From positions 1-62,136 of IMG/VR virus record IMGVR_UViG_3300036985_002914: a stretch of DNA of 62,136 nucleotides; one strand, given 5' to 3'. Positions 18,501 to 27,498 of this stretch are shown here, piece by piece (the first letter of the stretch is position 1; each line of letters opens with the position of its first letter). A program made the translations under genes and the position numbers. The stretch is from a virus. The notes beneath the pieces are model-generated. The model had not been told where the DNA came from and made no database searches. It worked only from the letters and a program-made list of their open reading frames with translations.

Positions 18501-19209
18501 TTTGAGAGTCTGATGTGTCTACCCCGTCAGGCTCTCTTTTTTCAAACTGCTCTACCCTACGCATCCACTCATCCTGATAGCCGTCAAACTCACGGCCGCA
18601 GGTGATGAATTCTTGCACCTGCCCATCCTGCGCCACCATCATGATGACCCCTTGACGGATATCTGTGCCATGCACCTTGTTATGTGCTTTGGCATAGGCG
18701 GCTAGTTGGATGAAATAGTCATCAATCCACTCGCGCTTCTTCATCCGATTGGTCTGCTTAAAGTCCAGAATACTGGCTTCACCCTTGTAGATACCAACGC
18801 AATCCGTGGTCCCCGCATAGCGGCCCGGGTAATACAAAGGTACCTCCGCGCCCCACACTTCTTGCACATGCGGGAAGAAGTACTCGATCAGCGCATAGCC
18901 CATGCGATAGCCTTTGATCTGGAGCCATGACCGCGGAACAGGGAGCGGTCGATTCAACAGGAGGCGCTCTACTACGTTATGCATATGGGTGCCGACGGTA
19001 GCAGCATCATTGCGGATGCGCTCTGCTTCGTCTTTCCCTACGCGCTCTTCCCACTCCTTCAGGAAGCTCTGATCCTTGGTGGCCGATAGAATGGTCGTTA
19101 CGCTAGGGACAGGTTCTAATTCGTCACTTTTGTATACACGTCCTGCTGACGTGTCCATTCTTTCCAGTTTTTTGTACACATACTTCTTACGGATGGGGAT
19201 TAATTGCAT
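18472..19209 (-). CDS. PD-(D/E)XK exonuclease (MGME1/RecB-like)
   Basis: This is a 245-residue nuclease. Motifs numbered from the chosen start are: PSVTTIL near residue 36, H77 in GTHMHN, E122 (GAEV), D136 (GTTDCVG), D149-F-K151 (ILDFKQTN) and Q168 in IQLAAYA. That is the full D...DxK...Q pattern of phage recombination exonucleases. A GTG four codons upstream is possible, but ATG 19209 overlaps the helicase stop (TAATG) and lies at a better distance from AGGAG. It probably processes DNA ends during replication or recombination with the helicase encoded just upstream. Confidence 0.8.
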   Translation of the reverse strand: MQLIPIRKKYVYKKLERMDTSAGRVYKSDELEPVPSVTTILSATKDQSFLKEWEERVGKDEAERIRNDAATVGTHMHNVVERLLLNRPLPVPRSWLQIKGYRMGYALIEYFFPHVQEVWGAEVPLYYPGRYAGTTDCVGIYKGEASILDFKQTNRMKKREWIDDYFIQLAAYAKAHNKVHGTDIRQGVIMMVAQDGQVQEFITCGREFDGYQDEWMRRVEQFEKREPDGVDTSDSQRPLHDDKEM

Positions 19210-20660
19210 TATACGAGCCACTCCTTTAGCTTTTCGCCCAGCACTGCGCCTGCAATATCAATCTTGCTGCGTAGTGCTTTGACGATATGTTCATCAATGG
19301 TTTTTGTAGCGATCAAGTCTACGTAGGTTACCTTGCTAGTTTGCCCGATCCGGTGAGCGCGGTCCTCGGATTGCAGGCGCTTTTCCAAGTCAAAGCTATT
19401 GCTGTAATACACCACCAAGTTGGCAGCAGTGAGCGTCAAGCCATAGCCGCCAGTGCTGGGGTTGCCTACAAAGAAGCGTAGGTCATCCTCTGGGTCTTGG
19501 AAGCGCGTAACAATTTCTTGTCGCTCGTCAGCAGGCGTGTCACCAAAATAGGTGGCTACGCTGGTCATGCCGTATTCCTTCTGCAAAGCGAGCTTGATCT
19601 TCTCAATATCCCTGCGGTAGGTAGCCCAGATAATGACCTTGCTTGACGCTTCGCGGAGCGCGGCCAACAGTTCGTCCATGCGGTTGCTAGGCAGGTCAAT
19701 CTCTTCTCCGCTATCCAACTTCATGTGGCCACAAACAATCTGATGCAGGCGCATTAGCTGGGTTAGGGCGTTGTTGGTAGTGACCATGCCTTCCTCTACC
19801 AGAGCCAGCGCCATCATCTTCATCTGCTCATAGGCAGACTTCTGCTCTGGGGTAAGCTCGACTTCCCTGCGCGTGTAGATTTTGTCAGGCAAATCCAAGC
19901 ATTCCTTCTTGGTGACGCGGAAGGCAAAGTTATTGATCTTCTCCTGCAATTCATCCAATCGTCGGTAGCCTACGATCTGCTTAAACGTATGGGTAGGCAT
20001 CTTGCGTTCTATGAGGACCGCGTACCGCGCTTGGAAGGTATAGAAGCTCGTTGCATCCAAACAGTCAGGGGACAGGAAATCGCATTGGGAATACAAATCC
20101 AATGGACTCTTGGTGACAGGAGAGCCTGTCGCGATCCTCCGGTAACGGGCTTCTCTGCCTATCTTGATGATGCTCTTAGTGCGCTTCGCGGCAGGGGTTT
20201 TGATGGTGGTAGATTCATCAATAGCCATGAAGGATTTAGTCACTCTGAGGAAGATTTTGGCGAAATTTTGGCCTTTTTCCGTGCTAAAAGCCTCAATATT
20301 CATGATTAGAATGCGTAAATCATCTACTGCATTCATCATTACATCCATCTCTTCTCTCTCTGCTTTCTTTGGGGTAGGTGACCAGCAGGCCATCCTGTAC
20401 CGAATATGATCCGGCATGTGCTTCGGTATCTCTGATTTATACCAGTTTCGGTATACCCCCTTAGGTGCCACAATCAGCATGGAATCGATACGGCCTTTGT
20501 CATACAGCATAGCTGCATTATTTATTAGCATAAAACTTTTGCCTGTTCCCATCTCTGCAAAGAGCGCAGCAACGGGTTGTTCCCAGAACCGCTGCATATA
20601 GGCGGCTTGGTGTAGGAACGGCGTATTTTTAAACGGGTACTTATCAACGAAGTAGTTCAT
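19209..20660 (-). CDS. SNF2-family helicase/ATPase
   Basis: This is a 483-residue SF2 protein of the SWI2/SNF2 type. It has Walker A EMGTGKS (36-42), motif Ia VAPKGVYRNW, motif II DES at 148-150, motif III TGSPV, and a second RecA domain with GGYGLTLTAANLVVYYS and motif VI SEDRAHRIGQ. It should be a DNA-dependent ATPase that remodels or translocates on DNA. It is first in a two-gene minus operon with the exonuclease. RBS AAAGGAAG sits just before ATG 20660. The family is clear; the role is probably replication or recombination. Confidence 0.9.
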   Translation of the reverse strand: MNYFVDKYPFKNTPFLHQAAYMQRFWEQPVAALFAEMGTGKSFMLINNAAMLYDKGRIDSMLIVAPKGVYRNWYKSEIPKHMPDHIRYRMACWSPTPKKAEREEMDVMMNAVDDLRILIMNIEAFSTEKGQNFAKIFLRVTKSFMAIDESTTIKTPAAKRTKSIIKIGREARYRRIATGSPVTKSPLDLYSQCDFLSPDCLDATSFYTFQARYAVLIERKMPTHTFKQIVGYRRLDELQEKINNFAFRVTKKECLDLPDKIYTRREVELTPEQKSAYEQMKMMALALVEEGMVTTNNALTQLMRLHQIVCGHMKLDSGEEIDLPSNRMDELLAALREASSKVIIWATYRRDIEKIKLALQKEYGMTSVATYFGDTPADERQEIVTRFQDPEDDLRFFVGNPSTGGYGLTLTAANLVVYYSNSFDLEKRLQSEDRAHRIGQTSKVTYVDLIATKTIDEHIVKALRSKIDIAGAVLGEKLKEWLV

Positions 20661-20686
20661 CTTTCTTCCTTTCTTGTGCAGGCCTA

Positions 20687-20714
20687 TTGACAGCCTGTGT
20701 TTTTATTGTACACT
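20687..20714 (+). promoter_or_regulatory. Early promoter of the replication operon, back-to-back with a minus promoter
   Basis: The sequence reads TTGACA (20687-20692), 16 bases, then TACACT (20709-20714), a good sigma-70-type promoter facing the plus replication genes. On the other strand TACAAT (20710-20705) is a near-consensus -10 for the helicase operon, so the two -10 elements overlap by two bases. Only one direction can be occupied at a time. Confidence 0.65.
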
Positions 20715-20745
20715 GTGTGTTCGTTTACAGAAAGGAGAAAGAAAC

Positions 20746-21084
20746 GTGAAAAGAGTTTTTGTTGTGCAGGAGATGCCTAACCATGACATTTCTAGTGCTA
20801 TGAAGTATGGAGAGGTAGAAATACTGCTTGCTTCCAATACCCAAATTGCTTTTTCTACCGCACCTACCATCCGGCGCTTACGCCGTAAGTTGCGAGATTA
20901 TAAAGACGGGGACTATCTTTTATTAACGGGGGACCCAGTTGCTATCGGATTAGCTTGTGCGATAGCATCTTTCAATAACGGAGGACGTTATACCGCGCTA
21001 AAATGGGATCGTCGGGAACGCATGTATATTCCGATTGAGATTGATGTTACAGAGAATGGAGAGAGAGATGAAGACGGATATTAA
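20746..21084 (+). CDS. Hypothetical early protein
   Basis: This is a 112-residue protein read from GTG 20746, chosen because AAAGGAG lies eight bases upstream. An upstream in-frame start at 20674 would fall in the promoter. The protein begins MKRVFVVQEMPNHDISSAMKYGEVEILL and has a LLLTGDPVAIGLACAIA segment. It has no recognised domain. It is first in the replication operon and overlaps the next gene by 17 bases. Confidence 0.7.
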   Translation: MKRVFVVQEMPNHDISSAMKYGEVEILLASNTQIAFSTAPTIRRLRRKLRDYKDGDYLLLTGDPVAIGLACAIASFNNGGRYTALKWDRRERMYIPIEIDVTENGERDEDGY

Positions 21085-21628
21085 TACCCTCTTTGAAGAG
21101 GACGCAGGCGCATTGCAGGTCAAGAATGAGGACCTGACCAGTGTAGGCGCTTTGGCCAAGCGGGCAAAGCTGTTGGAGAAAGAAATCGAGGAGATGGAAA
21201 CTGTTCTGAAGGAGCGCAAGGATCAACAGCGCAAACTCTTAGAAGAGTCTATTCCAGCAATGCTGCAAGAGTTAGGCATGAAGAAGTTCACCATGGCTGA
21301 CGGCAGCACCATTGATGTCAAAGCTTTTTACTCTGCCAGCATCAAGGAAGAGAATCGTGCTGTGGCCTTTGAATGGCTACGTGCAAATGGCTACGACGAC
21401 ATTATCAAGAATACAGTGTCAGTACGCTTTGGTCGCAATGAGGACGAATTGTGTGCTGTGTTGTTAGATTATCTGCGTGAGCAAAACTATCCGGTTGAGC
21501 AAGCACAGAAGATCGAGCCCCAAACGCTGAAGGCATGGGTGAAAGATATGGTGGAGCGCGGCGTTGAGTTCCCCAATGAAACTTTTGGTCTGTATGTCGG
21601 CCAAAAGGCAACGATAAAATCCACTTGA
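21068..21628 (+). CDS. Coiled-coil early protein
   Basis: This is a 186-residue protein read from ATG 21068, preceded by GGAGAGAG. Residues 25-65 form a charged coiled coil (KRAKLLEKEIEEMETVLKER). A globular C-terminal part follows (FEWLRANGYDDIIKNTVSVRFGRNEDEL). Similar gp33-like proteins sit beside replication genes in other podoviruses, but their function is unknown to me. The downstream partner at 21646 is probably cotranslated. Confidence 0.65.
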   Translation: MKTDINTLFEEDAGALQVKNEDLTSVGALAKRAKLLEKEIEEMETVLKERKDQQRKLLEESIPAMLQELGMKKFTMADGSTIDVKAFYSASIKEENRAVAFEWLRANGYDDIIKNTVSVRFGRNEDELCAVLLDYLREQNYPVEQAQKIEPQTLKAWVKDMVERGVEFPNETFGLYVGQKATIKST

Positions 21629-21645
21629 ACCAAGGAGCATTAATC

Positions 21646-22416
21646 ATGGCAAAGAACGAAGTAATCGAGAAAAAATCTACCGAATTAGCATTGACAGCAT
21701 CTTTTGAAGATGACGCGTCAGGTGGCTTTGACAACATGAATCAGGATGACTTTGCATTACCCTTCCTGCGTCTGTTGACCAACGTCAGCCCAGAGATTGG
21801 CGAAGTAGAGGGTGCAATGCCCGGTATGATTTACAACACAGTAACAGGGCAGCTTTATGATGGGAAAAAAGGGATTACAGTCATCCCCTGCGCGTACGTA
21901 CGGCAATATATTGAATGGTCCCCCCGTGGCTCCGGTTCCGGGGCTCCGGCAGCTATATATCCCGCAACGAGCGATATCCTTAGTAGAACCCATCGTGAGC
22001 CGGGCGATAATAAAGATTATCTCGACAACGGCAACTACATTGAGAACACTGCCAATCATTATGTGATGATTGTTGGTGACAGCGGCTTCGGTGAGCCAGC
22101 GCTGATCACAATGGAGTCCACGCAGTTGAAGAAGTCCCGCAAGTGGAACAGTATGATGATGTCTGCCAAGATGATGGGCAAGAACGGACCATACACGCCA
22201 CCTATGTTCTCTCAGTTGTATCGTCTATCTACACAGGCTGAATCCAACGACAAGGGTAAATGGTTTGGTTGGGAAGTCGAGCGTATTGGTGCTATTGAAG
22301 ACTCATCGCTTTATCTCTCCGCAAAATCATTCGCTCAAAGCATTGGTTCGGGTGACGTAAAAGTCAAACATGCCAGTGATGAGTTGATGGAAGGCTCGGC
22401 TAACGTGCCGTTTTAA
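21646..22416 (+). CDS. Conserved early protein, possible ssDNA-binding type
   Basis: This is a 256-residue protein. AAGGAG at 21632-21637 with an 8-base spacer picks ATG 21646 over the upstream in-frame start at 21625. It contains DDFALPFLRLLTNVSPEIG, AMPGMIYNTVTGQLYDGKKGITVIPC and YIEWSPRG, a conserved phage pattern often found near replication genes. The acidic segments at both ends and its place between the coiled-coil protein and the primase are compatible with an ssDNA-binding or recombination accessory role. That is unproven. Confidence 0.6.
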   Translation: MAKNEVIEKKSTELALTASFEDDASGGFDNMNQDDFALPFLRLLTNVSPEIGEVEGAMPGMIYNTVTGQLYDGKKGITVIPCAYVRQYIEWSPRGSGSGAPAAIYPATSDILSRTHREPGDNKDYLDNGNYIENTANHYVMIVGDSGFGEPALITMESTQLKKSRKWNSMMMSAKMMGKNGPYTPPMFSQLYRLSTQAESNDKGKWFGWEVERIGAIEDSSLYLSAKSFAQSIGSGDVKVKHASDELMEGSANVPF

Positions 22417-22540
22417 GTTCACGGGGGAAAGCGGATGCTGTAATGCCGACTGCTGGCATGTCGCACGGGACTCCACAAGAGCGGTGAGCATGTAACAGAC
22501 AATACAGACGCAGCGAGTACCCCACCTTCTGAGATAGAGC

Positions 22541-24073
22541 ATGGTCGATATAACAAAATTAAAAGCGATATTTAGCGGGCTGGATATCGCCTACGGAACA
22601 TACGTAATTAAAGGAGCGCGTGGCGATGGAAAACAAAGCGGACAAGCGACCGTGGTTAGAAAACCTCCTACCGACGACCTTTGGGAGAGGCACCTCACTG
22701 GTGTTGAACCTAGTCTGGGTATTATTCCTATCAGGGCTGATAACACTTGTATATGGGGGTGCATTGATATTGATCAGTACCCTATTGATCATCGAGGCCT
22801 TGTGGAGAAGATTGATGGCTTGGGTCTTCCGCTAGTCGTTTGTCGTAGTAAGTCCGGTGGCGCGCATTGCTTTCTATTTACACGCGAACCAATTGCAGCA
22901 CGCAGCATGATCGAATACTTGAAAGCCTGTGCCGCATTGCTGGGCGAGGCTGGGCGTGAAATATTCCCCAAACAATCTGAAATACTCGTGGACCGCGGTG
23001 ACACGGGTAACTTCCTCAATCTTCCTTATTTTGGTGGAGATAATGGCACGCGCTATGCATTTAACAGTGACGGTACTGCCGCCACATTGGAAGAATTCTT
23101 CGCGCTCTACGAAGCGAAGGTTCAGGATGGACCCGTTGCGGTCCCCGAGCCACCAAAAGTCGCGGAAGCGCCTGTCAAGGATGGGCCTCCGTGTCTACAG
23201 GCTCTCTGTACGCAAGGTTTTCCTGAAGGTACGCGGAACAACGGAATTTTTAATGTTGGTATCTACCTTAAAAAAGCTGCTCCATCGGCTTGGGAAGACA
23301 AAGTAGTCGAGCACAATCTCAAATACTTCTCGCCACCATTACCGAACAACGAAGTACAACTTGTTATCAAGCAATTGAACAAGAAAGAGTATCGCTACAA
23401 GTGTAAGGATGCGCCACTCAATTCCTTCTGCAACTCCGGCCTGTGCCGTACAAGAAAGCATGGCATTGGTGGTAGTGGGCCAGATAGTCCTACGCTCTCC
23501 TCGCTCTCTAAGTACGCCAGTGAGCCCCCTCTGTGGTTCCTTGATGTCAATGGCCGTAGAGTCGAGTTGGAGACAGATAGCTTGTTCAACCAAGCTGCCT
23601 TTCAGAAGGCTTGCTTAGAGCGATTAAATACGCTTCCCCCTACCTTGAAGAAGATGGATTGGGAGCAGTTGCTCAATGGCTTGCTTAAAGAGATGGTGGA
23701 GACAGAACAAATATCTGAGGCCAGCGAAGATACGTCCGTAACAGGTAAGTTCATGGACCTCTTGGAAGAGTTCACCGCCCACATGCAGCAAGCCATGGAC
23801 CGCGATGAAATACTCATGGGCCGACCGTGGTTTGATGCAGAGGACGGGAAGTGCTACTTCCGGATCAAGGACCTCGAATCGCACTTGAAGCGTAATAATT
23901 TTATTGGCCTAACTGCCCCCAAGATGGCACAGCGCTTACGTGACATGGGCGGTGAGCCTATCTCTCTGTTCCTAAAGGGTCGTACCATTCGATGCTGGCG
24001 TATTCCGCCATTCGCTAACCAAGATGCACCCTTCGCTACTGAGACGGTGCGCCAACAAGGGAGTCCCTTCTGA
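22541..24073 (+). CDS. AEP-superfamily primase (primase-polymerase)
   Basis: This is a 510-residue protein. The archaeo-eukaryotic primase core shows D76-x-D78 in GCIDIDQY, H109 in SKSGGAHCF, and the third motif near GDTGNFLNLPYF (153-164). A middle segment (about 218-315) with PEGTRNNGIFNVGIY, followed by a Cys cluster (YKCKDAPLNSFCNSGLC), looks like a PriCT/zinc-binding unit. The C-terminal 190 residues are helical and unassigned. It should synthesise primers for the polymerase at 27495. The 124 bases upstream hold only a short inverted repeat (ATGCC/GGCAT). Confidence 0.8.
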   Translation: MVDITKLKAIFSGLDIAYGTYVIKGARGDGKQSGQATVVRKPPTDDLWERHLTGVEPSLGIIPIRADNTCIWGCIDIDQYPIDHRGLVEKIDGLGLPLVVCRSKSGGAHCFLFTREPIAARSMIEYLKACAALLGEAGREIFPKQSEILVDRGDTGNFLNLPYFGGDNGTRYAFNSDGTAATLEEFFALYEAKVQDGPVAVPEPPKVAEAPVKDGPPCLQALCTQGFPEGTRNNGIFNVGIYLKKAAPSAWEDKVVEHNLKYFSPPLPNNEVQLVIKQLNKKEYRYKCKDAPLNSFCNSGLCRTRKHGIGGSGPDSPTLSSLSKYASEPPLWFLDVNGRRVELETDSLFNQAAFQKACLERLNTLPPTLKKMDWEQLLNGLLKEMVETEQISEASEDTSVTGKFMDLLEEFTAHMQQAMDRDEILMGRPWFDAEDGKCYFRIKDLESHLKRNNFIGLTAPKMAQRLRDMGGEPISLFLKGRTIRCWRIPPFANQDAPFATETVRQQGSPF

Positions 24074-24315
24074 TGCTAAGAGCTAACGGCTACGATGACG
24101 CAATTATTGGTTCTGCTTTCATTTGGCAAGACGGCACGCAAGTGCAAGTGCTTGTCTACGACGCAGAAGATATATGAGATATCTTGATGTCGCAGGATAA
24201 TATGACTACCGAAGAAGCCCGCGATTTTATTGAGTTTAATCTAGAGGGCGTTTACTTAGGCCCCGAGACACCTATCTTTGTATGGCCAGAGGATCAGTAT
24301 GAAATCGGGGATTAG
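24073..24315 (+). pseudogene. Small conserved phage protein interrupted by in-frame TGA
   Basis: The start overlaps the primase stop (TGATG). The frame reads MLRANGYDDAIIG...LVYDAEDI, then TGA at 24175-24177 (codon 35), then DILMSQDNMTTEEARDFIEFNLEGVYLGPETPIFVW to TAG at 24313. Both halves match one continuous small protein family common in phages, as I recall it. ATG 24187 lies 9 bases after the TGA and could restart translation in the same frame. TGA ends many other genes here, so general recoding is unlikely. It may be a split gene, a recent nonsense mutation or a sequence error. Confidence 0.65.
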
Positions 24316-25999
24316 GCGACCTGCCGGTCCTAAGAGAATCCAGCCGCTTAAACAGATAGCTGGGATCGGCAAACGCGTTGCCCCGAAGAGGGCAGTCACA
24401 AAGCTTCCTGTTCTCAAGCCAGTGGTCAAGAAGGTGCCGGTGAAGTCACGCCTGACGCACTTTGAGCATGCAGAGGATCACCTGATCAATGCAGGCTTTG
24501 AAGGCTATACGTATGCAGTAACTGTACTAAAGGCAGTGCATGCCACCATGACGGGAGAGCCTTCCGCTATCATTACCGAGAAGTACGACGGTAGCCCCAG
24601 CATTGTCTTTGGCATTTTCCCAGCTACAGGTAAGTTCTTTGTAGCTACAAAGTCCTTCTTCAACAAGGTACCCAAGATCAATTACACGCACGAAGATATT
24701 GTGCGTAACCATGGCTATTCAGAAGAGCTTGTGACCAAGCTGGGTAAGGCCCTAGAGCATCTGCCTAAGATCACCCCAGAGCAGGGCATCTTCCAAGGCG
24801 ATTTGATGCACATAGCTGGGATGAATATTGAAGAGACTGAGGATCAGGTACGCTTCAATGCCAATACCATTACCTATTCCATCTCCTCGCGCTCTGAAGA
24901 AGGTAAGCGCCTGCTTGCTTCGCAACTAAGCATTGCCATACACACTGAGCATACTAACGGAGCGCGCTACGCGGACCACTTCCCTACTCTCCTGACACAC
25001 CCAGATGTCTGTGTCATCAGCGTTAAGGTAGACCTAGCCAAGATTTACTACCCTGCAGAAGCGCAGACTGCTTTTAAATGGTACATGGACCGCGCAGCGG
25101 ACTTAATGCACACCATCCCTACTGCTTACCCACAGGCGGAGAAGATAAAGAAGTACATCAATCGGAAGATCAAGGAGCGCTCTTCGCCGTCCGCGGAAGA
25201 CTTCTCTGACTTAGATCAGATGTTCCACATCCACGACTACCTGCAAAAGGCCAAGGATGCATTGAACTATGCCCTGTCCTTTACCCGTAGATTTGATACT
25301 TCTATTGATGGTGTAGCTACAAAAGGCGAGGGATTCGTCGCTGTTCTTTACAATAATCCTACAAAACTTGTCAATCGGGCTGAATTTAGTTTACAAAACT
25401 TCTTACGCCAGAAGGTCAAAGATGCTGCTGCGGATAAGGCTTACCTGAAACCTATTGTTATGGCCGTAGCGCGGATGAATCCTCCTACCATCGGCCATAA
25501 GCGGTTAGTGGATAAGGTCAAGCAGATAGCGGATGCCTGCTCCTCAAAACACATTATCTTTCTCAGCAACAGCCACGATGGTATGCGCAATCCGTTATCC
25601 CCTGAGTCAAGACTAGCGCATGTCCAGCGCTTATTCCCTGACACTAACTTCAGGATAGCGGGGAAGGATTTCCCGGGCTTCTTATCCCACGCCACCTCTG
25701 CCTACAGAGAAGGTGCAGAGTATTTAATATTGGTCGCTGGATCAGATAGGGCGGAGAACTATGAAGAGATGATGGACCAGTACAACGGTCCACTTGGCCC
25801 TTTCAATTTCAAGAAGATTGCCGTTATCTCCGCCGGAGATAGGCGCGAAGGGGATGGCATAGAGGGAATGTCTGCTACGCGCATGCGGTGGTATGCAGAG
25901 ATGGGTAATTACTCTGCATTTTTAGCTGGGCTACCTCCGACAACCGAGGACCATGCCCGCCAGATTTATGACGAGGTACGCAAAGGATTGGGGCTATGA
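24299..25999 (+). CDS. Ligase-like nucleotidyltransferase fused to a cytidylyltransferase-like domain
   Basis: This is a 566-residue protein from ATG 24299, with AGAGGA just upstream. After a basic leader (1-50), residues 51-350 resemble covalent nucleotidyltransferases (DNA/RNA ligase fold): K95-x-D-G in EKYDGSPSIVF and EGFVAVL at 344-350 as a motif IV candidate. Residues 384-530 look like a nucleotidylyltransferase: RMNPPTIGH (392-400), a T-x-G-H variant of HxGH, and SATRMR (525-530) as the ISSTxxR counterpart. T4-like cyanophages carry related proteins. It may join or cap nucleic acid ends, or act in NAD metabolism. The substrate is unknown. Confidence 0.65.
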   Translation: MKSGIRRPAGPKRIQPLKQIAGIGKRVAPKRAVTKLPVLKPVVKKVPVKSRLTHFEHAEDHLINAGFEGYTYAVTVLKAVHATMTGEPSAIITEKYDGSPSIVFGIFPATGKFFVATKSFFNKVPKINYTHEDIVRNHGYSEELVTKLGKALEHLPKITPEQGIFQGDLMHIAGMNIEETEDQVRFNANTITYSISSRSEEGKRLLASQLSIAIHTEHTNGARYADHFPTLLTHPDVCVISVKVDLAKIYYPAEAQTAFKWYMDRAADLMHTIPTAYPQAEKIKKYINRKIKERSSPSAEDFSDLDQMFHIHDYLQKAKDALNYALSFTRRFDTSIDGVATKGEGFVAVLYNNPTKLVNRAEFSLQNFLRQKVKDAAADKAYLKPIVMAVARMNPPTIGHKRLVDKVKQIADACSSKHIIFLSNSHDGMRNPLSPESRLAHVQRLFPDTNFRIAGKDFPGFLSHATSAYREGAEYLILVAGSDRAENYEEMMDQYNGPLGPFNFKKIAVISAGDRREGDGIEGMSATRMRWYAEMGNYSAFLAGLPPTTEDHARQIYDEVRKGLGL

Positions 26000-27498
26000 C
26001 CGCTATCAGAAAAGTCTTCGGTCCCCCCGGATCAGGCAAAACCACCTACTTGCTTAACGTCGTAGAGCAGGAGTTAGAGAGCGGTATCTCTGCTGCGGGC
26101 ATTGGCTACTTCTCCTTTACACGCAAGGCGGCTAACGAAGCGCGGGACAGGGCTATCCTGAAGTTCCCTGACCTCAATGCACGCACCGACTTCCCTTACT
26201 TCCGCACGCTGCATAGCTTGGCATTCCATTGCCTCTCTACCCGCGCCGACGATATGATGCAGCCTGCTCATTACCTTGAGTTTGCCAAGCAGTCCGGTAT
26301 CCAATTAGATGTCAGCAGAGACGACGACGAAGGCTATGCGAAAGCGGACAATCCAATCCTTAATGAGATCAACCTTGCCAGAATACGAGGTGTGGACTTA
26401 CGAGCACACTACAATGCTTCCTCCCTCGACATCGAATGGCACCACTTCGAGTTCGTCGAGCGAAGCTATCGGCACTACAAAGCCTCCCGCAACCTCTTGG
26501 ACTTCACCGACCTGCTCGAGCTCGTTGTTCTGGATCCCCATCGACTACCCAAGCTACAAGCACTGATCATCGACGAAGCACAGGACCTGTCTCGCCTACA
26601 GTGGCAACTGGTCTTCGCTCTCGTTGCGCGGTCCGAGCGTGTCTACATTGCAGGCGATGACGACCAAGCGGTGTTCACTTGGGCCGGGGCAGACGTAAAA
26701 TCTTTCTTAGAGTTTGAAGGTGATATCCATGTCCTCCAGCAGTCTTACCGAATCCCTTCCACGGTCCACAAACTTGCTACTAACATTGTGCAACGGATAC
26801 GAGATAGGCAAAGTAAAGATTGGAAGCCAAGAGACTATATTGGCTCCGTCAAACAGTACTACCGCTTCGAAGATGTGCCAATTGACGATGGCCAATGGCT
26901 CATCCTTGCCAGTACTAATTACATGCTCAATCCAATACATGAATGGCTCAGAGGGCATGGGATTCTCTTTGAACGTAACAGCGTCCCCAGCCTGCCTCCC
27001 CAACTCCTAAAAGCCGTTGTGGATTGGGAGCGCCTACGCAAGGGCATTGCCTTAGGCCTTGTAGATGTACAAAACATATACAAGTACCTTGGCGCGCCAT
27101 TCGCGGCCCGCGGCTACAAGAACTTCAAAGGTAGCATCGATGTGCTCGAGTACGATATTCCCACCCTACGTCAGCACTACGGCTTACTTACCGATGCGGT
27201 GTGGCACGAAGCATTACTCCGCATTCCTGAGGACAAAAGGGAATACCTACGCGCTGTATTGCGTAGAGGGTTTAAGTTCTCCAGCTCTGACCGCATCAAA
27301 CTCTCCACGATCCACGGCGCAAAAGGCGGGGAATCAGACAATGTGGTCCTGTTGATGGACTTGTCTCCCAAGACCACGAAGGATTACAGCATCAATTCAG
27401 ACAACGTCAACCGCCTGTTCTATGTTGGCGTTACGCGGACAAAGAAGGCATTGCACTTAGTGCTGCCAAAACACCACGATAAAGGATTCCGCTTGTGA
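25996..27498 (+). CDS. Superfamily 1 DNA helicase (UvrD/Rep-like)
   Basis: This is a 500-residue helicase. It has Walker A GPPGSGKTT (9-17), motif Ia YFSFTRKAANEAR, TLHSLAF, motif II IIDEAQD (191-197), motif III AGDDDQAVFTWAGA (219-232), motif IV QQSYRIP, motif V STIHGAKGGESDNVVL and motif VI FYVGVTRTKKAL. All are intact. It is shorter than UvrD, with reduced 1B/2B insertions, as in compact phage helicases. It overlaps both neighbours by four bases. It is probably the replicative or recombination helicase, since no DnaB-type gene is present. Confidence 0.9.
   Translation: MTAIRKVFGPPGSGKTTYLLNVVEQELESGISAAGIGYFSFTRKAANEARDRAILKFPDLNARTDFPYFRTLHSLAFHCLSTRADDMMQPAHYLEFAKQSGIQLDVSRDDDEGYAKADNPILNEINLARIRGVDLRAHYNASSLDIEWHHFEFVERSYRHYKASRNLLDFTDLLELVVLDPHRLPKLQALIIDEAQDLSRLQWQLVFALVARSERVYIAGDDDQAVFTWAGADVKSFLEFEGDIHVLQQSYRIPSTVHKLATNIVQRIRDRQSKDWKPRDYIGSVKQYYRFEDVPIDDGQWLILASTNYMLNPIHEWLRGHGILFERNSVPSLPPQLLKAVVDWERLRKGIALGLVDVQNIYKYLGAPFAARGYKNFKGSIDVLEYDIPTLRQHYGLLTDAVWHEALLRIPEDKREYLRAVLRRGFKFSSSDRIKLSTIHGAKGGESDNVVLLMDLSPKTTKDYSINSDNVNRLFYVGVTRTKKALHLVLPKHHDKGFRL

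Noticed and set aside
24073-24315. Genome-wide recoding of TGA as a sense codon
   Set aside because: Several well-supported genes end in TGA with ATGA or GTGA overlaps (for example 3805, 25999, 27498), so TGA works as a stop.
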